Source: Sphingomonas aliaeris (GTDB lineage: Bacteria; Pseudomonadota; Alphaproteobacteria; Sphingomonadales; Sphingomonadaceae). From it: DNA of 64,000 nucleotides. Of this stretch, positions 19,091 through 28,799 are shown piece by piece; the stretch's first letter is position 1, and the number at the start of each line of letters is the position of its first letter. The position numbers and the translations under genes are program-made. The stretch spans positions 2,110,501 to 2,174,500 of the forward strand of contig NZ_CP061035.1 in the NCBI RefSeq assembly GCF_016743815.1, written 5' to 3'. A model generated the notes under the pieces. The model saw nothing but the letters and a program-made list of their open reading frames with translations, was not told the DNA's origin and made no database searches.

Positions 19091-21406
19091 TCAGGCCGCG
19101 AAACGCATCTGTATCGACAGCATTTCGGTGAGCGCGGAAATCGGCACCGGTCTGGATATGAGATACCCCTGGGCGAGGTCGCAGCCGCACGCTTTCAGGA
19201 ACGTCAGGCACTCCAGGTCTTCTACGCCCTCAGCGACGACCTTCAGCCCAAGCTTATGAGCCAGTTCGATCGTCGATCGAACGAGAACCGCGTCGTTCAC
19301 GTTGCGGGAGGCGTGCTGGACGAAGCTGCGGTCGATCTTCAACTCGCTCAGCGGCAACTGTCGAATGTAGGTCAGCGTGGATTGTCCGGTGCCATAATCA
19401 TCCATCGACACGGCGACGCCCAGTTCCCGGTACCGGTTGAGTGCTGCGATTGCGCGTGCCGGGTCCGACATCGCGGCAGACTCGGTTACCTCGAAGATCA
19501 GAGACGAGGTCGGTACGCAAGATGATTTCAGAATATCTTCGACGGCGGTGTTGAAGGCTGTGTCGGAGAGGAGTTTGGCAGATATGTTGACCGCTGCGGT
19601 GACGTCAGGGTGCTCGATGCGCCAGATCGCAAGGTCACTGACGACGCGGTGCAGCACATAGAGCGTCATCGCTTCGATCCGGTTCGTCTTTTCCGCCATC
19701 GGGATGAATAGGTCCGGGCCGATAAACCCGCGTTCCGGATGCTTCCAGCGAACCAACGCCTCGACGCTAGCGATTCGGTCTTCGCGCAGGCTGTATTTCG
19801 GTTGATAATAGACTTCGATCAGATCGGTGCGGAGCGCATCATCCAATTCGCCCATCAGCGAAATGTCGGCGTCGCGCCCGGCCCCGTCTCGCGCGCCGTC
19901 ATGCCAGAACTTGCCGAGCCTGACGGCCTCCTCGGCGGCAATCACCGCGTCGAGCAGCAGGCTTCCCACGCCATCGGTGCCGGAGGCGACGCCGGCCGAC
20001 GCCATGACGTCGGCGCGGCGGCCTGCCACCTCGACAGGCTGGCGCAGCACGATCCGCAGACCCTCGAGCGTGTCGTCCAGACAATGATCCGCCGGCAAAC
20101 GGAAAGCGAGTTGCCGGTCCCCGGTTCGGAACACCGCGCGGTCGCGGGCGATCAGCGCCAGCCGCTCGGAGACGCGAACGATCAGGTCGTCGCTCGGACC
20201 GGCGCCCAGTACCGCCTGCAGACTATCGTAATTGTCGATCTGGACCACAACCAGCGTCGCCGACGCGTCCATCTCCCCTGCCGCGATCATCGCCTTTTTA
20301 TTCGGCAGCCCGGTGGCCTCGTCGATCGTGCGTTGGCGCCGGAACCGTGCAGCAGCCTCGCGCAGGCCGCAGATCATGCCAGCCACGGCGATCATGCCGA
20401 GCGGCGGGACCAGCGGGTAGGTAATGAGCAGCCAATGTTGCGCCACCAATGCCGCGATGACGATCAGGACCAGCGGCGCGCCAACCGTGGCAACCAGCAT
20501 TCCGGTCGAGCGGGACGCGACGATCAACCCGGTTGCGATCATGCCGACGACGAACAGGGTCAACGCCGAACCGGTGAGCGGCACCCCCCGTAGCAATGTC
20601 TCCGCGGCCATCGCCTGGATTACGACGCCGGGTATCACACCCCATTGCGGCGTTCCGTACCGATCGCCCATTTCGATCGCAGTCGCCCCGATCAGAATAT
20701 CGTGGCCGCGCACCGCCGAACGATCGAACCTGCCTTCGATGACGTCGATCAGGCTGAGTCGCGGAATCGTTGCAGGATCAATCGAAAGGTCGATCGCGAA
20801 CTCGGTCCCCGCGCTGCCGGATCGCTGCGCGATATAGGCGGCAAGCGACGGACGCGGCGTTCCATCGGTCATGGTGCCATAAAGCATGGCGCGCACCTGT
20901 CCGTCCGGGTCGGGCGCGATGTTGACCGAAGCCAATGCGACGTGTGGCCGGAACTTCCGGATCGGCAGGGCATCGATGATCCGCTGATCGGTCGAACTTT
21001 CGCTCTGCCCGAAAGTGGCCAGGGCCACCCTGCCCTCCGCGCGGGCCAGCGAAGCCGCGAAGGCGGTATCGCCAGCATTATCCGACGGCGTCGAGAAATC
21101 GACGTCGAACACGATCGAGCTTGCACCTGCCAAGCGGAGGCGATCGACGGCCTTGGCATAGTTCGACCGCGACCACGGCCATCGCCGGATCGCCGCAACG
21201 CTACGCGCGTCCATCTCGACGATGACGACCTTGCCGCTGGGCGGGCGATCGAACGCCGCGAACCGGGCGGGCGAGATCGCGCGTTCCAGCGCCGATCCCA
21301 CGCTTCCGAACGACAAATAGGATCCAAGAAGCGCTATCGCAAACAGGATCGCCCAGGACGAAAAGCGCGCGGCCTGAAACGCGGCCCGGAAAGCCTTGGG
21401 TCGCAT
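19091..21406 (-). CDS. CHASE2-GGDEF-EAL membrane signalling protein
   Basis: 771-residue sensor predicted to control cyclic di-GMP. Order of domains: N-terminal helix (about 15-35), extracytoplasmic CHASE2 domain (about 55-310), three transmembrane helices (about 315-385), GGDEF (about 400-510) and EAL (about 520-765). The GGDEF motif is degenerate (RTGDRQ in its place), so cyclase activity is unlikely. The EAL domain keeps EALVRWKHP, NISAKLL, EVTES, DDYGTG, KIDRSFV and VAEGVE, so it probably is a phosphodiesterase. The ATG overlaps the stop of the upstream pore gene (TGATG), which ties the two in one operon. Confidence 0.88.
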   Translation of the reverse strand: MRPKAFRAAFQAARFSSWAILFAIALLGSYLSFGSVGSALERAISPARFAAFDRPPSGKVVIVEMDARSVAAIRRWPWSRSNYAKAVDRLRLAGASSIVFDVDFSTPSDNAGDTAFAASLARAEGRVALATFGQSESSTDQRIIDALPIRKFRPHVALASVNIAPDPDGQVRAMLYGTMTDGTPRPSLAAYIAQRSGSAGTEFAIDLSIDPATIPRLSLIDVIEGRFDRSAVRGHDILIGATAIEMGDRYGTPQWGVIPGVVIQAMAAETLLRGVPLTGSALTLFVVGMIATGLIVASRSTGMLVATVGAPLVLIVIAALVAQHWLLITYPLVPPLGMIAVAGMICGLREAAARFRRQRTIDEATGLPNKKAMIAAGEMDASATLVVVQIDNYDSLQAVLGAGPSDDLIVRVSERLALIARDRAVFRTGDRQLAFRLPADHCLDDTLEGLRIVLRQPVEVAGRRADVMASAGVASGTDGVGSLLLDAVIAAEEAVRLGKFWHDGARDGAGRDADISLMGELDDALRTDLIEVYYQPKYSLREDRIASVEALVRWKHPERGFIGPDLFIPMAEKTNRIEAMTLYVLHRVVSDLAIWRIEHPDVTAAVNISAKLLSDTAFNTAVEDILKSSCVPTSSLIFEVTESAAMSDPARAIAALNRYRELGVAVSMDDYGTGQSTLTYIRQLPLSELKIDRSFVQHASRNVNDAVLVRSTIELAHKLGLKVVAEGVEDLECLTFLKACGCDLAQGYLISRPVPISALTEMLSIQMRFAA

Positions 21407-23060
21407 CAGAATATCCGCGACAAGCGGAAGGAGATGCGCGGGCGGCGATCTTTCGTGTCGAAGCGATCGCGGTTGATCGGCAGTGCGACCTCCAGCATCC
21501 CGTCGATCCGCCCGCGGCCGATCCGTAAGCCCGCGGCCGTGGACAGGAGCGAGCCGCCCCCGGGGCCGTTGCGAAGGTTGCCGACATACCCTCCGTCGAC
21601 GGCGCCGTAAATTTGCGCGCGATCCACCACGCCGGGCGCGAGCCGGCCGAAGTCTGCGCGTAGCTCCGCCCCACCCAGGATGCCCTGGTCTCCGGTGCGT
21701 TCCGCATAATCGTATCCGCGTCCGAACACCGGCCCCCAACGCCGATCTCCGTCGTGGCAAGCAATGGTCGGGAAGCGATCTGCGCCTGCGATGTGAGCGC
21801 TACGCTTAATCGCTCAGACAGGCGCGTGGCCCATTCCAGATCGTAGTTCAGTGTGACGAAACGTGCGTCGCCGTCGCTACGCGAGATGCGGCGATCGCCT
21901 TCGTGCGTCATGCCCGGTAACGGCAACCCCGCAACGATTGTCACACTGCCACGAAGGACGCCGCCCCCCAATCGGCCGTTGCCGTTCAACGCGCCGGAGA
22001 GAGTGGTCAGGCGATCATTTCGCAAGGGACTGTCGAGCAGCGTCTGACGACCTTGCAGGCTACGCAGATCGAGGCTCGCCCAGATGGAGCGACGACGATC
22101 GCGAAGCAGCGGCACTGTGTAGGACAGGCTGCCGTCATAGCTTTTTCCGATCACCCGCAACGGCAGCAGCGTTCCGCCAGGATGCGCGCGTCCGTAGGAA
22201 CCGGAAATCGACACGACAGCGCCGTCTGCGTTCACGGGCGTGGAATAGCGCGCCCGGAGAAAGAAGAATTCGGACGGCTGAAAAGGTGTCTGCGCGGAGA
22301 CCACGCCTAGTTCGTCACCGGATCTCAGAACGCTGCGAAGGCTGCCAAGCAGCGTCGTCCGCAGCGGACCGACCTCCTTGCTGCCGCGGTTGTCGATCTG
22401 TGCATACAGACTGGCCCGATCCTCGGCGATCGTGACCAAAAGAATACCGAACCCATCCTGCCGGATATACCGGCTTTCCTTCACCGAAAGCCCGGGGATA
22501 TCGCCGATCAACAGGATCGCCCGTTCCAGTTGCGCGCGGCGAACGGCGCGCCCTGTTACCAGCGCCCTTGTAAGCATTCGATCGGCGAGCGGATTGTGGG
22601 CGCCGATCACGCGGACGGCGGACAGCGTGCCGGCTTCCAGGCTGACACGCAGGACGCCCTGCGCCATTGACTGCGGTTCGATCCAAGCCCTTGCGAACGG
22701 ATAGCCGGCGTCACGGGCGGCGGCGGCTACGCTGCCGGCAAGTCGCGAAAGATCCCCGTTCCCCAAATTTGCACCCAGGAACGGGACCAAGGCCGCGGCG
22801 AACACGCCACGCGGAATCTCATCGCCCCCGACAACGATGATCGCGGACGCAACACGCGGTCTGGCAGCCGCCAGCGGAGCCAGGTCAACGGCCGGGTCGG
22901 TGACGACGGGCGGCTGAATTTGCGTGACGGGCGCACCGGGTTTGGGCAGCGAGCGGATCACAATCGAGGGATCGGCCTGGTTCAGCCCCGTCTGCGCGTA
23001 GCTGGCAGACGCCATCATGAGAGCGGACGCCGTCCAGACCATCTTACCCAACCAACGCAT
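21406..23060 (-). pseudogene. ShlB/FhaC-type two-partner-secretion pore, frameshifted
   Basis: Outer-membrane transporter of the Omp85/TpsB type. It has a signal peptide (ending ASYAQ), a proline-rich linker, a POTRA_2-like domain (about 70-205) and a 16-strand barrel domain ending in a typical C-terminal Phe. The frame is broken at the C5 run 21733-21737: adding one base restores GGPVFGRGYDYAERTG, the usual TpsB motif near strand 6, and the rest of the barrel to 21406. ATG at 23060 is preferred over an in-frame TTG. No classical TpsA exoprotein is nearby; the divergent FecR-domain protein is the only exported neighbour. Confidence 0.8.
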
Positions 23061-23218
23061 CCACAATCCCCGTCTTCGATCGAGAATCGGGGGTAAAGCT
23101 TATGCCTTTCCAAAAGGTTAGACCGCGTACATTAGTGAACACCGCGTTTACCAGATCGTCTAACATCATGGCAAAGTCTGATGCCTAGCCCGACGGAGAG
23201 ATTGGTTGGAGAGACGTT

Positions 23219-24856
23219 GTGCGCAAACCGTTTATCGCAATTCTGGCGGCCAGTTGCTCGACGGCGGCAATGGCCAGCGATGGTGGCTGGAAGATCAGCG
23301 AGTCCAGCGGGTCCGTTCAGGTCTTGCATAGCGGCGTGACCAAGATCGCGACGCGCGGGTCGCAGGTAGAGGCCGGCGATACCGTCACGACGGGTCCCGG
23401 AAGCCGCGCGGTTCTGGTTCGCGGCACCGAATATATGATGGTTGCCGCGTCGTCCCGGCTGCGTCTGCCGACGGACGTCGCTGCATCCGGCTTCACGCAG
23501 GTATTCACGGAAATCGGCAATGTGGTCTTCATGATCAAGAAGAAGATGACAGCGCACTTCGAGGTGAAGACGCCGTATCTTGCCGCCGTGGTGAAAGGCA
23601 CGACCTTTTCCGTGGGCGTGAGCGCGACCGGGGCATCGGTTCAGGTGCTGGAGGGTGCCGTCGATGTCGCCACCCCCGATGGCGGTGCGCACGATCTGCT
23701 GCGTCCGGGGTCCTTCGCGATGGTGGGCGCGAACGATCTGTACCGGATGCAGGTCGAGACTAACGGAATCACCAAGGTCGTCATATCCCCTGCCGCGCCG
23801 GCTGTGCCTGCGGTCCCGGTCGATCCAACGATAGTGCCGCCGGCCGCCGAGACGGCCGCGATCGTCCCCGATAGTCCGTCGATAGTCACCGCGGCGTTCG
23901 AGGCGCCGGTACCGTTGGCCACTGTCACGGGGGGGTTGGTCAACGGCACGACGGGTGGCGACGCCGATCTCACCGCGCTGGCAAGCGTGTCGAAATCGGC
24001 GAACGAAGCGTCCAGTTCCGCGGTCCGTTCGGTAGAAGCCGCCACCAAGTCGATCGCCGCCACGGAAGCGCAGGAACAGGCAAGCGCGGTGGCGGATACA
24101 CAGGCGCAGGCGGCCGAAGCAGCCGCAAAGGCGAAGGCGGATGCCGATCAGGCGGCACAGCTTGCCGAGTTGGCAGCACAGCGTGCGGCGGAAGCGACGG
24201 CGCAGGCGAATGCAGATAAGGTGAGAGGCGAGGCTGCTGCCGCAGCTGCGAAGCTTGCCGCAGACGAGGCGGCTTCCGCTGCAGCGACCGCCGCGCAGGT
24301 CGCTGCACAGGCGGAGGCCGATCGCGTTGCCGCACTTTCCGTCGTCACGCAGATGCAGGCGGCTGCGGATCAAGCCGCAGCCGCCGCGGCAGCTGCTGCC
24401 GCCACCGCAGCGAGTTCGGGCAATGATCCCCAGGCGGTGGCAATGGCCGAGAAGGCTGCACGGGACGCGGCAAAGGCCAGTGACGAGGCGGCCAAGGCGA
24501 ACGCTGCTGCGGCGCAGGCGCAGGCCGACAAGGCGATGAGAGATGCAGCCAAGGCAGAGACCGACAAGGCAGCCGAGAAAGCGATGAAGGACGCGGCCAA
24601 GGCGGCGGATGCCGCTGCCAAAGCGGCCGAGCACGAAGCCGAGAAGCTTGCCGATAACATCATCAAGGCAGCGGGCAAACTTGCCGCCGCCACGCTTGCT
24701 GACCTTGCCAAGCAACAGGACAAGGCGGCGCGGGATGCGAAGAAGGCGGCAGACGACGCTGCGAAAGCCGCCGAAGCTATCGCCAAGGCCGTGGCCAAGG
24801 GGAACGACGACGCTGCGAAAGCCGCCGAAGACGCGCTCAAGGGGAAGAAGGGCTGA
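23219..24856 (+). CDS. FecR-domain exported protein with long Ala-rich coil
   Basis: 545 residues. A signal peptide (about 1-20, ending AMASD) is followed by a FecR domain (about 30-160, with GDTVTTGPGSRAVLV and AVVKGTTFSVGV), then a Val/Pro-rich linker and about 280 residues of Ala/Lys/Asp/Glu-rich heptad-like sequence (AAKAADAAAKAAEHEAEKLAD and similar). Start is GTG at 23219. It is not a sigma regulator: there is no cytoplasmic anti-sigma part and no ECF sigma gene nearby. Divergent from the pore and CHASE2 genes. The coil could span the periplasm or be exported. Confidence 0.75.
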   Translation: MRKPFIAILAASCSTAAMASDGGWKISESSGSVQVLHSGVTKIATRGSQVEAGDTVTTGPGSRAVLVRGTEYMMVAASSRLRLPTDVAASGFTQVFTEIGNVVFMIKKKMTAHFEVKTPYLAAVVKGTTFSVGVSATGASVQVLEGAVDVATPDGGAHDLLRPGSFAMVGANDLYRMQVETNGITKVVISPAAPAVPAVPVDPTIVPPAAETAAIVPDSPSIVTAAFEAPVPLATVTGGLVNGTTGGDADLTALASVSKSANEASSSAVRSVEAATKSIAATEAQEQASAVADTQAQAAEAAAKAKADADQAAQLAELAAQRAAEATAQANADKVRGEAAAAAAKLAADEAASAAATAAQVAAQAEADRVAALSVVTQMQAAADQAAAAAAAAAATAASSGNDPQAVAMAEKAARDAAKASDEAAKANAAAAQAQADKAMRDAAKAETDKAAEKAMKDAAKAADAAAKAAEHEAEKLADNIIKAAGKLAAATLADLAKQQDKAARDAKKAADDAAKAAEAIAKAVAKGNDDAAKAAEDALKGKKG

Positions 24857-24908
24857 CCCGTCGATCCACCGTCGCTCGAACCCTCTTTTCGAAAATCGAG
24901 ATAATTTC

Positions 24909-25202
24909 ATGCCGGCCGAACAGATCAACCGTGCCGCGCGCAGGCAAAAAAGTTTCCAGCCGGGCACCTGGATGAACGGCGATCAGGTGATTACCCTTCA
25001 CGTGCTGGATATTTCGGAAAGTGGCGCGCGCGCGCATTCCCCAATGCCGCCTTCCGAAGGGCGATGTGTGCCGATCGTCTGCGGCCTCCCCCTGGGCCGC
25101 GCGGTCGTGCGATGGGTGTCGGCCAGTACGTTCGGCCTGGAATTCGTCGTTCCGATTTCGACAGATACGGTAGCCGCCGTCTTGAAGCTGACACCGCGCT
25201 GA
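24909..25202 (+). CDS. PilZ-domain protein
   Basis: 97-residue cytoplasmic protein that appears to be a single PilZ domain, a cyclic di-GMP receptor module. The start MPAEQINRAARRQ resembles the RxxxR half of the ligand motif, and LHVLDISESGARAHS matches the DxSxxG half. It follows the FecR gene by 52 bases on the same strand and lies in a neighbourhood with an EAL protein, which fits a c-di-GMP output role. Its output partner is unknown. Confidence 0.75.
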   Translation: MPAEQINRAARRQKSFQPGTWMNGDQVITLHVLDISESGARAHSPMPPSEGRCVPIVCGLPLGRAVVRWVSASTFGLEFVVPISTDTVAAVLKLTPR

Positions 25203-25271
25203 GTTCCCCCATTCTGTAATCTTCACGCTGGACACGGGAGTTCGTTGAAACCGTAGCCCGGCCAAATCGAC

Positions 25272-26444
25272 GTGATCCGGCCGATCGCTGAACCGACCCG
25301 ATGCCCGCGGCGTTCAGCATCGGTGCCAGCCTTTCCGTTTCCCGCCGACGCCATCGATGCGCTGCCTTCGCCACCGGATCTCGGGCGTCGGAAGCTGTGG
25401 CTGCCGAAACGCGTCATCGTCACCCGGTCCGCAATGGAGTGGGATCACGGGCGGGCGATCGCCGAACGCGCGGGCCGGCTCGGCCTTGACGTCGAGGAAT
25501 TGCCGTCCGACAGGCTCCCGCTTGCCATGCCGGAAGACGAGCGGAAGGCGTATGCGGCGGCAAAGAACATGCTGGCGGTTGTCGTCGCACCGCCGTCCAA
25601 GCGACGGCTGCAACCGATCGCGCCGTCCGCCGACTGGCGTATCGATCTAGCGGAAGGCTGTCCCGCGCATTGCAGCTATTGCTATCTGGCCGGCTCGCTG
25701 AAGGGACCGCCGATCACCCGCACCTATGCCAATTTGCCGGAGATCATGGCCGAGATGCCGGCTCATCTCGGCAAGGGCATGGTGACGTCGCGGTCGAGGG
25801 CGCGGGCGCAGGAAGGTACGACGTTCGAGGCGAGTTGCTATACCGATCCGCTGGCGCTGGAGCATCTGACGGGATCACTGTCCGCCTTGATCGAACATTT
25901 CGGGCGGTGGGACGAAGCGCTCCAGTTGCGCTTCACGAGCAAGTTTGCGGCGGTCGATCCACTGCTGCCGATCGACCACGCAGGGCAAACGCGGATGCGG
26001 GCATCGATCAACCCTGCAAGCTATGCACGGCATGAGGGCGGTACGGATCCCGTCGCGGCGCGGCTCCACGCGCTCGCGCGAATGGCCGCAGCCGGGTATC
26101 CCGTCGGACTTACAATCGCGCCGATCATTGCGGCGGCGGGATGGGAACAGGCTTATGCCGAACTCATCGCCCAGGCCGGCGCGGCACTGGCGCATATGCC
26201 GCACCTCGATCTCACGATAGAATTGATCACGCACCGCTACACGCCGGGATCCCGTGCGGTGCTTCAAAGCTGGTATCCGGGGTCGTCGCTCGACATGACG
26301 ATGGCGGGTCGGGTGGAAAAGCGGACGAAGTTCGGATCGCTGAAATATGTTTACGATGCCGATACGATGCGCAGTCTTCGGTCATTCTTCGAACATGAGA
26401 TCACCCGGCACCTTCCCACCGCGCGGATCCTGTACTGGACGTGA
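25272..26444 (+). CDS. SPL-family (PA0069-like) radical SAM protein
   Basis: About 390 residues of the radical SAM superfamily, related to spore photoproduct lyase. The cluster-binding motif CPAHCSYCYLAGSL (CxxxCxxC) is near residue 130, followed by the family segment GPPITRTYANLPEI. Non-sporulating proteobacteria carry this family without a proven substrate; DNA or tRNA repair is a guess. Start is probably GTG at 25272; the N-terminal 20 residues are uncertain because no good ribosome site decides between possible starts. Confidence 0.8.
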   Translation: MIRPIAEPTRCPRRSASVPAFPFPADAIDALPSPPDLGRRKLWLPKRVIVTRSAMEWDHGRAIAERAGRLGLDVEELPSDRLPLAMPEDERKAYAAAKNMLAVVVAPPSKRRLQPIAPSADWRIDLAEGCPAHCSYCYLAGSLKGPPITRTYANLPEIMAEMPAHLGKGMVTSRSRARAQEGTTFEASCYTDPLALEHLTGSLSALIEHFGRWDEALQLRFTSKFAAVDPLLPIDHAGQTRMRASINPASYARHEGGTDPVAARLHALARMAAAGYPVGLTIAPIIAAAGWEQAYAELIAQAGAALAHMPHLDLTIELITHRYTPGSRAVLQSWYPGSSLDMTMAGRVEKRTKFGSLKYVYDADTMRSLRSFFEHEITRHLPTARILYWT

Positions 26445-26618
26445 TGTCGTCGTCGGTCGGTCGAGCCCGGTGCCTTTAGGTTTACGCTGATCGCCTCAGG
26501 CCGGCTTCGATCGATCCCGTCGAGCCTGTAGACCGGAACCTTATCGAATCCAGTTTCTTGTTGAAAATGCCTCGCAATATCCTATCGGTCCGCACGATCA
26601 TCGTCGTGGGATTGAAAT

Positions 26619-28799
26619 ATGTTCGCCAGGATTGCCTCCCGTGCCGCAGCGGTCGCGCTGCTGGGCTGCCACGCGGGCACGCTGTTCGCTCAGGAGAAGA
26701 CGGCCGACAGCGGCGACGACATCGTTGTCACCGCGCAGCAGCAGCGACCGCAGGTCACCAGCGATGGCGCGCTTGGCGCACTTGGCGATCGCCCGGCGCT
26801 CGAAACGCCGTTCAACGTACGCAACTACACAGCGCAACTCATTCTCGATCAGCAGGCGGAGACGCTCGGCGAAGTGCTGGAGAACGATCCGTCCGTGCGA
26901 ACGACGCAGGGATTCGGCAACCAGGCTGAGCTGTTCGTCATTCGCGGCTTTGCGCTGGCGGGTGACGACGTTGCGATAGACGGGCTTTACGGCATCACGC
27001 CCCGGCAATTGGTATCGCCGGAATTGTACGACCGGGTACAGGTGTTGAATGGATCGAGCGCGTTCCTCTTCGGTGCCGCGCCTGGCGGTACGGGACTGGG
27101 CGGCGGAATCAACCTGATCCCGAAGCGCGCAGAGAAGACGCTGTTTCGCGCGACCGCCAACTATGCCGGTGACAGCGTATTAGGGGGTAATTTCGATGCC
27201 GGCGGACGGTTCGGCGCGAACGACGCGTTCGGGCTGCGTGTAAACGGCGTGTATCGCAAGGGCGACACGCCGATCGATGGCGAGCAGCGCAGCGTCCGGG
27301 TCGGCGGCGCCGACTTCGATTTCCGCGCCGGACCGGGCCGCTTCTTCCTCGACGTCGGCTATGAGGACCAAAGGGTGTACGCGCCGCGACCACAGGTCCG
27401 TTTGGCGAATACCGGGCTTGCCATTCCGCGGGTGCCCGGTGCCGACGCCAATTACGCGCAGCCTTGGGCTTTCACGAAGCTGCGCGACGTCTACGCACTC
27501 GCCCGTGCCGAGGTTGACGTTGCGCCCGACTGGACGGTCTACCTGGCGGCCGGCTTCCGCGACGGGCGCGAAAATGGCGAATATGCAACGCCGACCGTGA
27601 CCAATTCGGTCACCGGCGCGGCAACCCAGGCGCGACTGTTCGTTCCGCGGGAAGACAATAACGAAAGCGGGCAGATCGGCGTGCGGGGCAAGTTTGCCGT
27701 CGGCGGCACCACGCACGCGATCAGCGTCGGTGGCACGCTCAACCTCGCCGAGAATCGAAATGCATTTGCCTCCGGTGGTTATGTCACCGCGGCGGGCGGA
27801 ACGACGACGATGGTCAATACCAACATATACGCACCGGTTGCCGTGGCGCGTCCGATCAATCTCGTCGGCACCGGCGGCAACCTCGCCGATCCGCCGCGCG
27901 TGTCGCGGAGCGAGTTCGGCAGCGTCTTCGCGTCCGACACGATCGGGCTGTTCGACGATCGGGTGCTGGTCACCGCCGGCGTCCGGCAACAGCATCTGGT
28001 CGTCGACGCCTTCAGCCGGACGACCTTTGCGCGTACGAGCCGATATGACCAGTCGGCCACCACGCCCGTCGTTGGTATCGTCGTCCGGCCTACGCCCACC
28101 TTTTCGCTATATGGCAACCGGATCGAAGGATTGGTCCAGGGCCCCACGGCACCGCTGAACGACACAGTCACCAACCCGGGGGAGGTCTTCGCGCCCTATC
28201 GCACCGTCCAGTATGAAATCGGCGCAAAGTGGGAAATCCGGCGCCTTACCGCGACGCTGGCGCTGTATCGCACGTCGCAGCCGAACGGTTACAGCATCGC
28301 CACGCCGACATCCGCCGCCCCCGCGGCAACCACGTTCGTCGTCGATGGTCGTCAGCGCAACCAGGGTATCGAGATCGGTTTCAACGGCGAACCCGTCGAT
28401 TGGCTGCGGGTGATCGGCGGCGGGTCGATCAACGATGCGACCTTGCGCCGGACCGCGGGCGGCCTGACGGACGGCAACGATGCGATCGGCGTGCCCGACT
28501 ATCAGGTCAATCTGGGCCTTGAATTCATCCCGCCTTTCCTGCGTGCCGCGACGCTGACCGGGCGTGTCGTGCATACCGGCCGCCAGTATCTTGACGTCAC
28601 CAATCGCCAGCGCCTGGATGACTGGACACGGTTCGATCTCGGGCTGCGCTACATCCTGGTCGCCGACGAGCATCCAGTGACGTTCCGGGTGAGCGCGGAG
28701 AATGTTGCCGACCGCCGTTATTGGACGTCGGCGTTCGGCGGCTATTTGCTTCAGGGTCAGCCGCGCACCGTCAAGGCATCGATCACGGTCGAGTATTGA
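26619..28799 (+). CDS. TonB-dependent siderophore receptor
   Basis: 726-residue outer-membrane receptor for ferric siderophores. A signal peptide ends about residue 25 (FAQEK). There is a TonB box region near GDDIVVTAQQQ, a plug domain with ALETPFNVRNYTAQLI and FVIRGFAL, and a 22-strand barrel ending in the terminal aromatic pattern VKASITVEY. It heads a three-gene operon with a PepSY protein and a small membrane protein. No clear Fur box was found in 26445-26618, though iron control is expected from the family. Confidence 0.9.
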   Translation: MFARIASRAAAVALLGCHAGTLFAQEKTADSGDDIVVTAQQQRPQVTSDGALGALGDRPALETPFNVRNYTAQLILDQQAETLGEVLENDPSVRTTQGFGNQAELFVIRGFALAGDDVAIDGLYGITPRQLVSPELYDRVQVLNGSSAFLFGAAPGGTGLGGGINLIPKRAEKTLFRATANYAGDSVLGGNFDAGGRFGANDAFGLRVNGVYRKGDTPIDGEQRSVRVGGADFDFRAGPGRFFLDVGYEDQRVYAPRPQVRLANTGLAIPRVPGADANYAQPWAFTKLRDVYALARAEVDVAPDWTVYLAAGFRDGRENGEYATPTVTNSVTGAATQARLFVPREDNNESGQIGVRGKFAVGGTTHAISVGGTLNLAENRNAFASGGYVTAAGGTTTMVNTNIYAPVAVARPINLVGTGGNLADPPRVSRSEFGSVFASDTIGLFDDRVLVTAGVRQQHLVVDAFSRTTFARTSRYDQSATTPVVGIVVRPTPTFSLYGNRIEGLVQGPTAPLNDTVTNPGEVFAPYRTVQYEIGAKWEIRRLTATLALYRTSQPNGYSIATPTSAAPAATTFVVDGRQRNQGIEIGFNGEPVDWLRVIGGGSINDATLRRTAGGLTDGNDAIGVPDYQVNLGLEFIPPFLRAATLTGRVVHTGRQYLDVTNRQRLDDWTRFDLGLRYILVADEHPVTFRVSAENVADRRYWTSAFGGYLLQGQPRTVKASITVEY

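Noticed and set aside
23219..24856. FecR-domain protein as an anti-sigma regulator of iron uptake
   Set aside because: No ECF sigma gene is adjacent and the protein starts with a cleavable signal peptide, so it lacks the cytoplasmic part such a regulator needs.
26445..26618. Fur box upstream of the siderophore receptor
   Set aside because: No convincing match to the Fur palindrome was found by eye.
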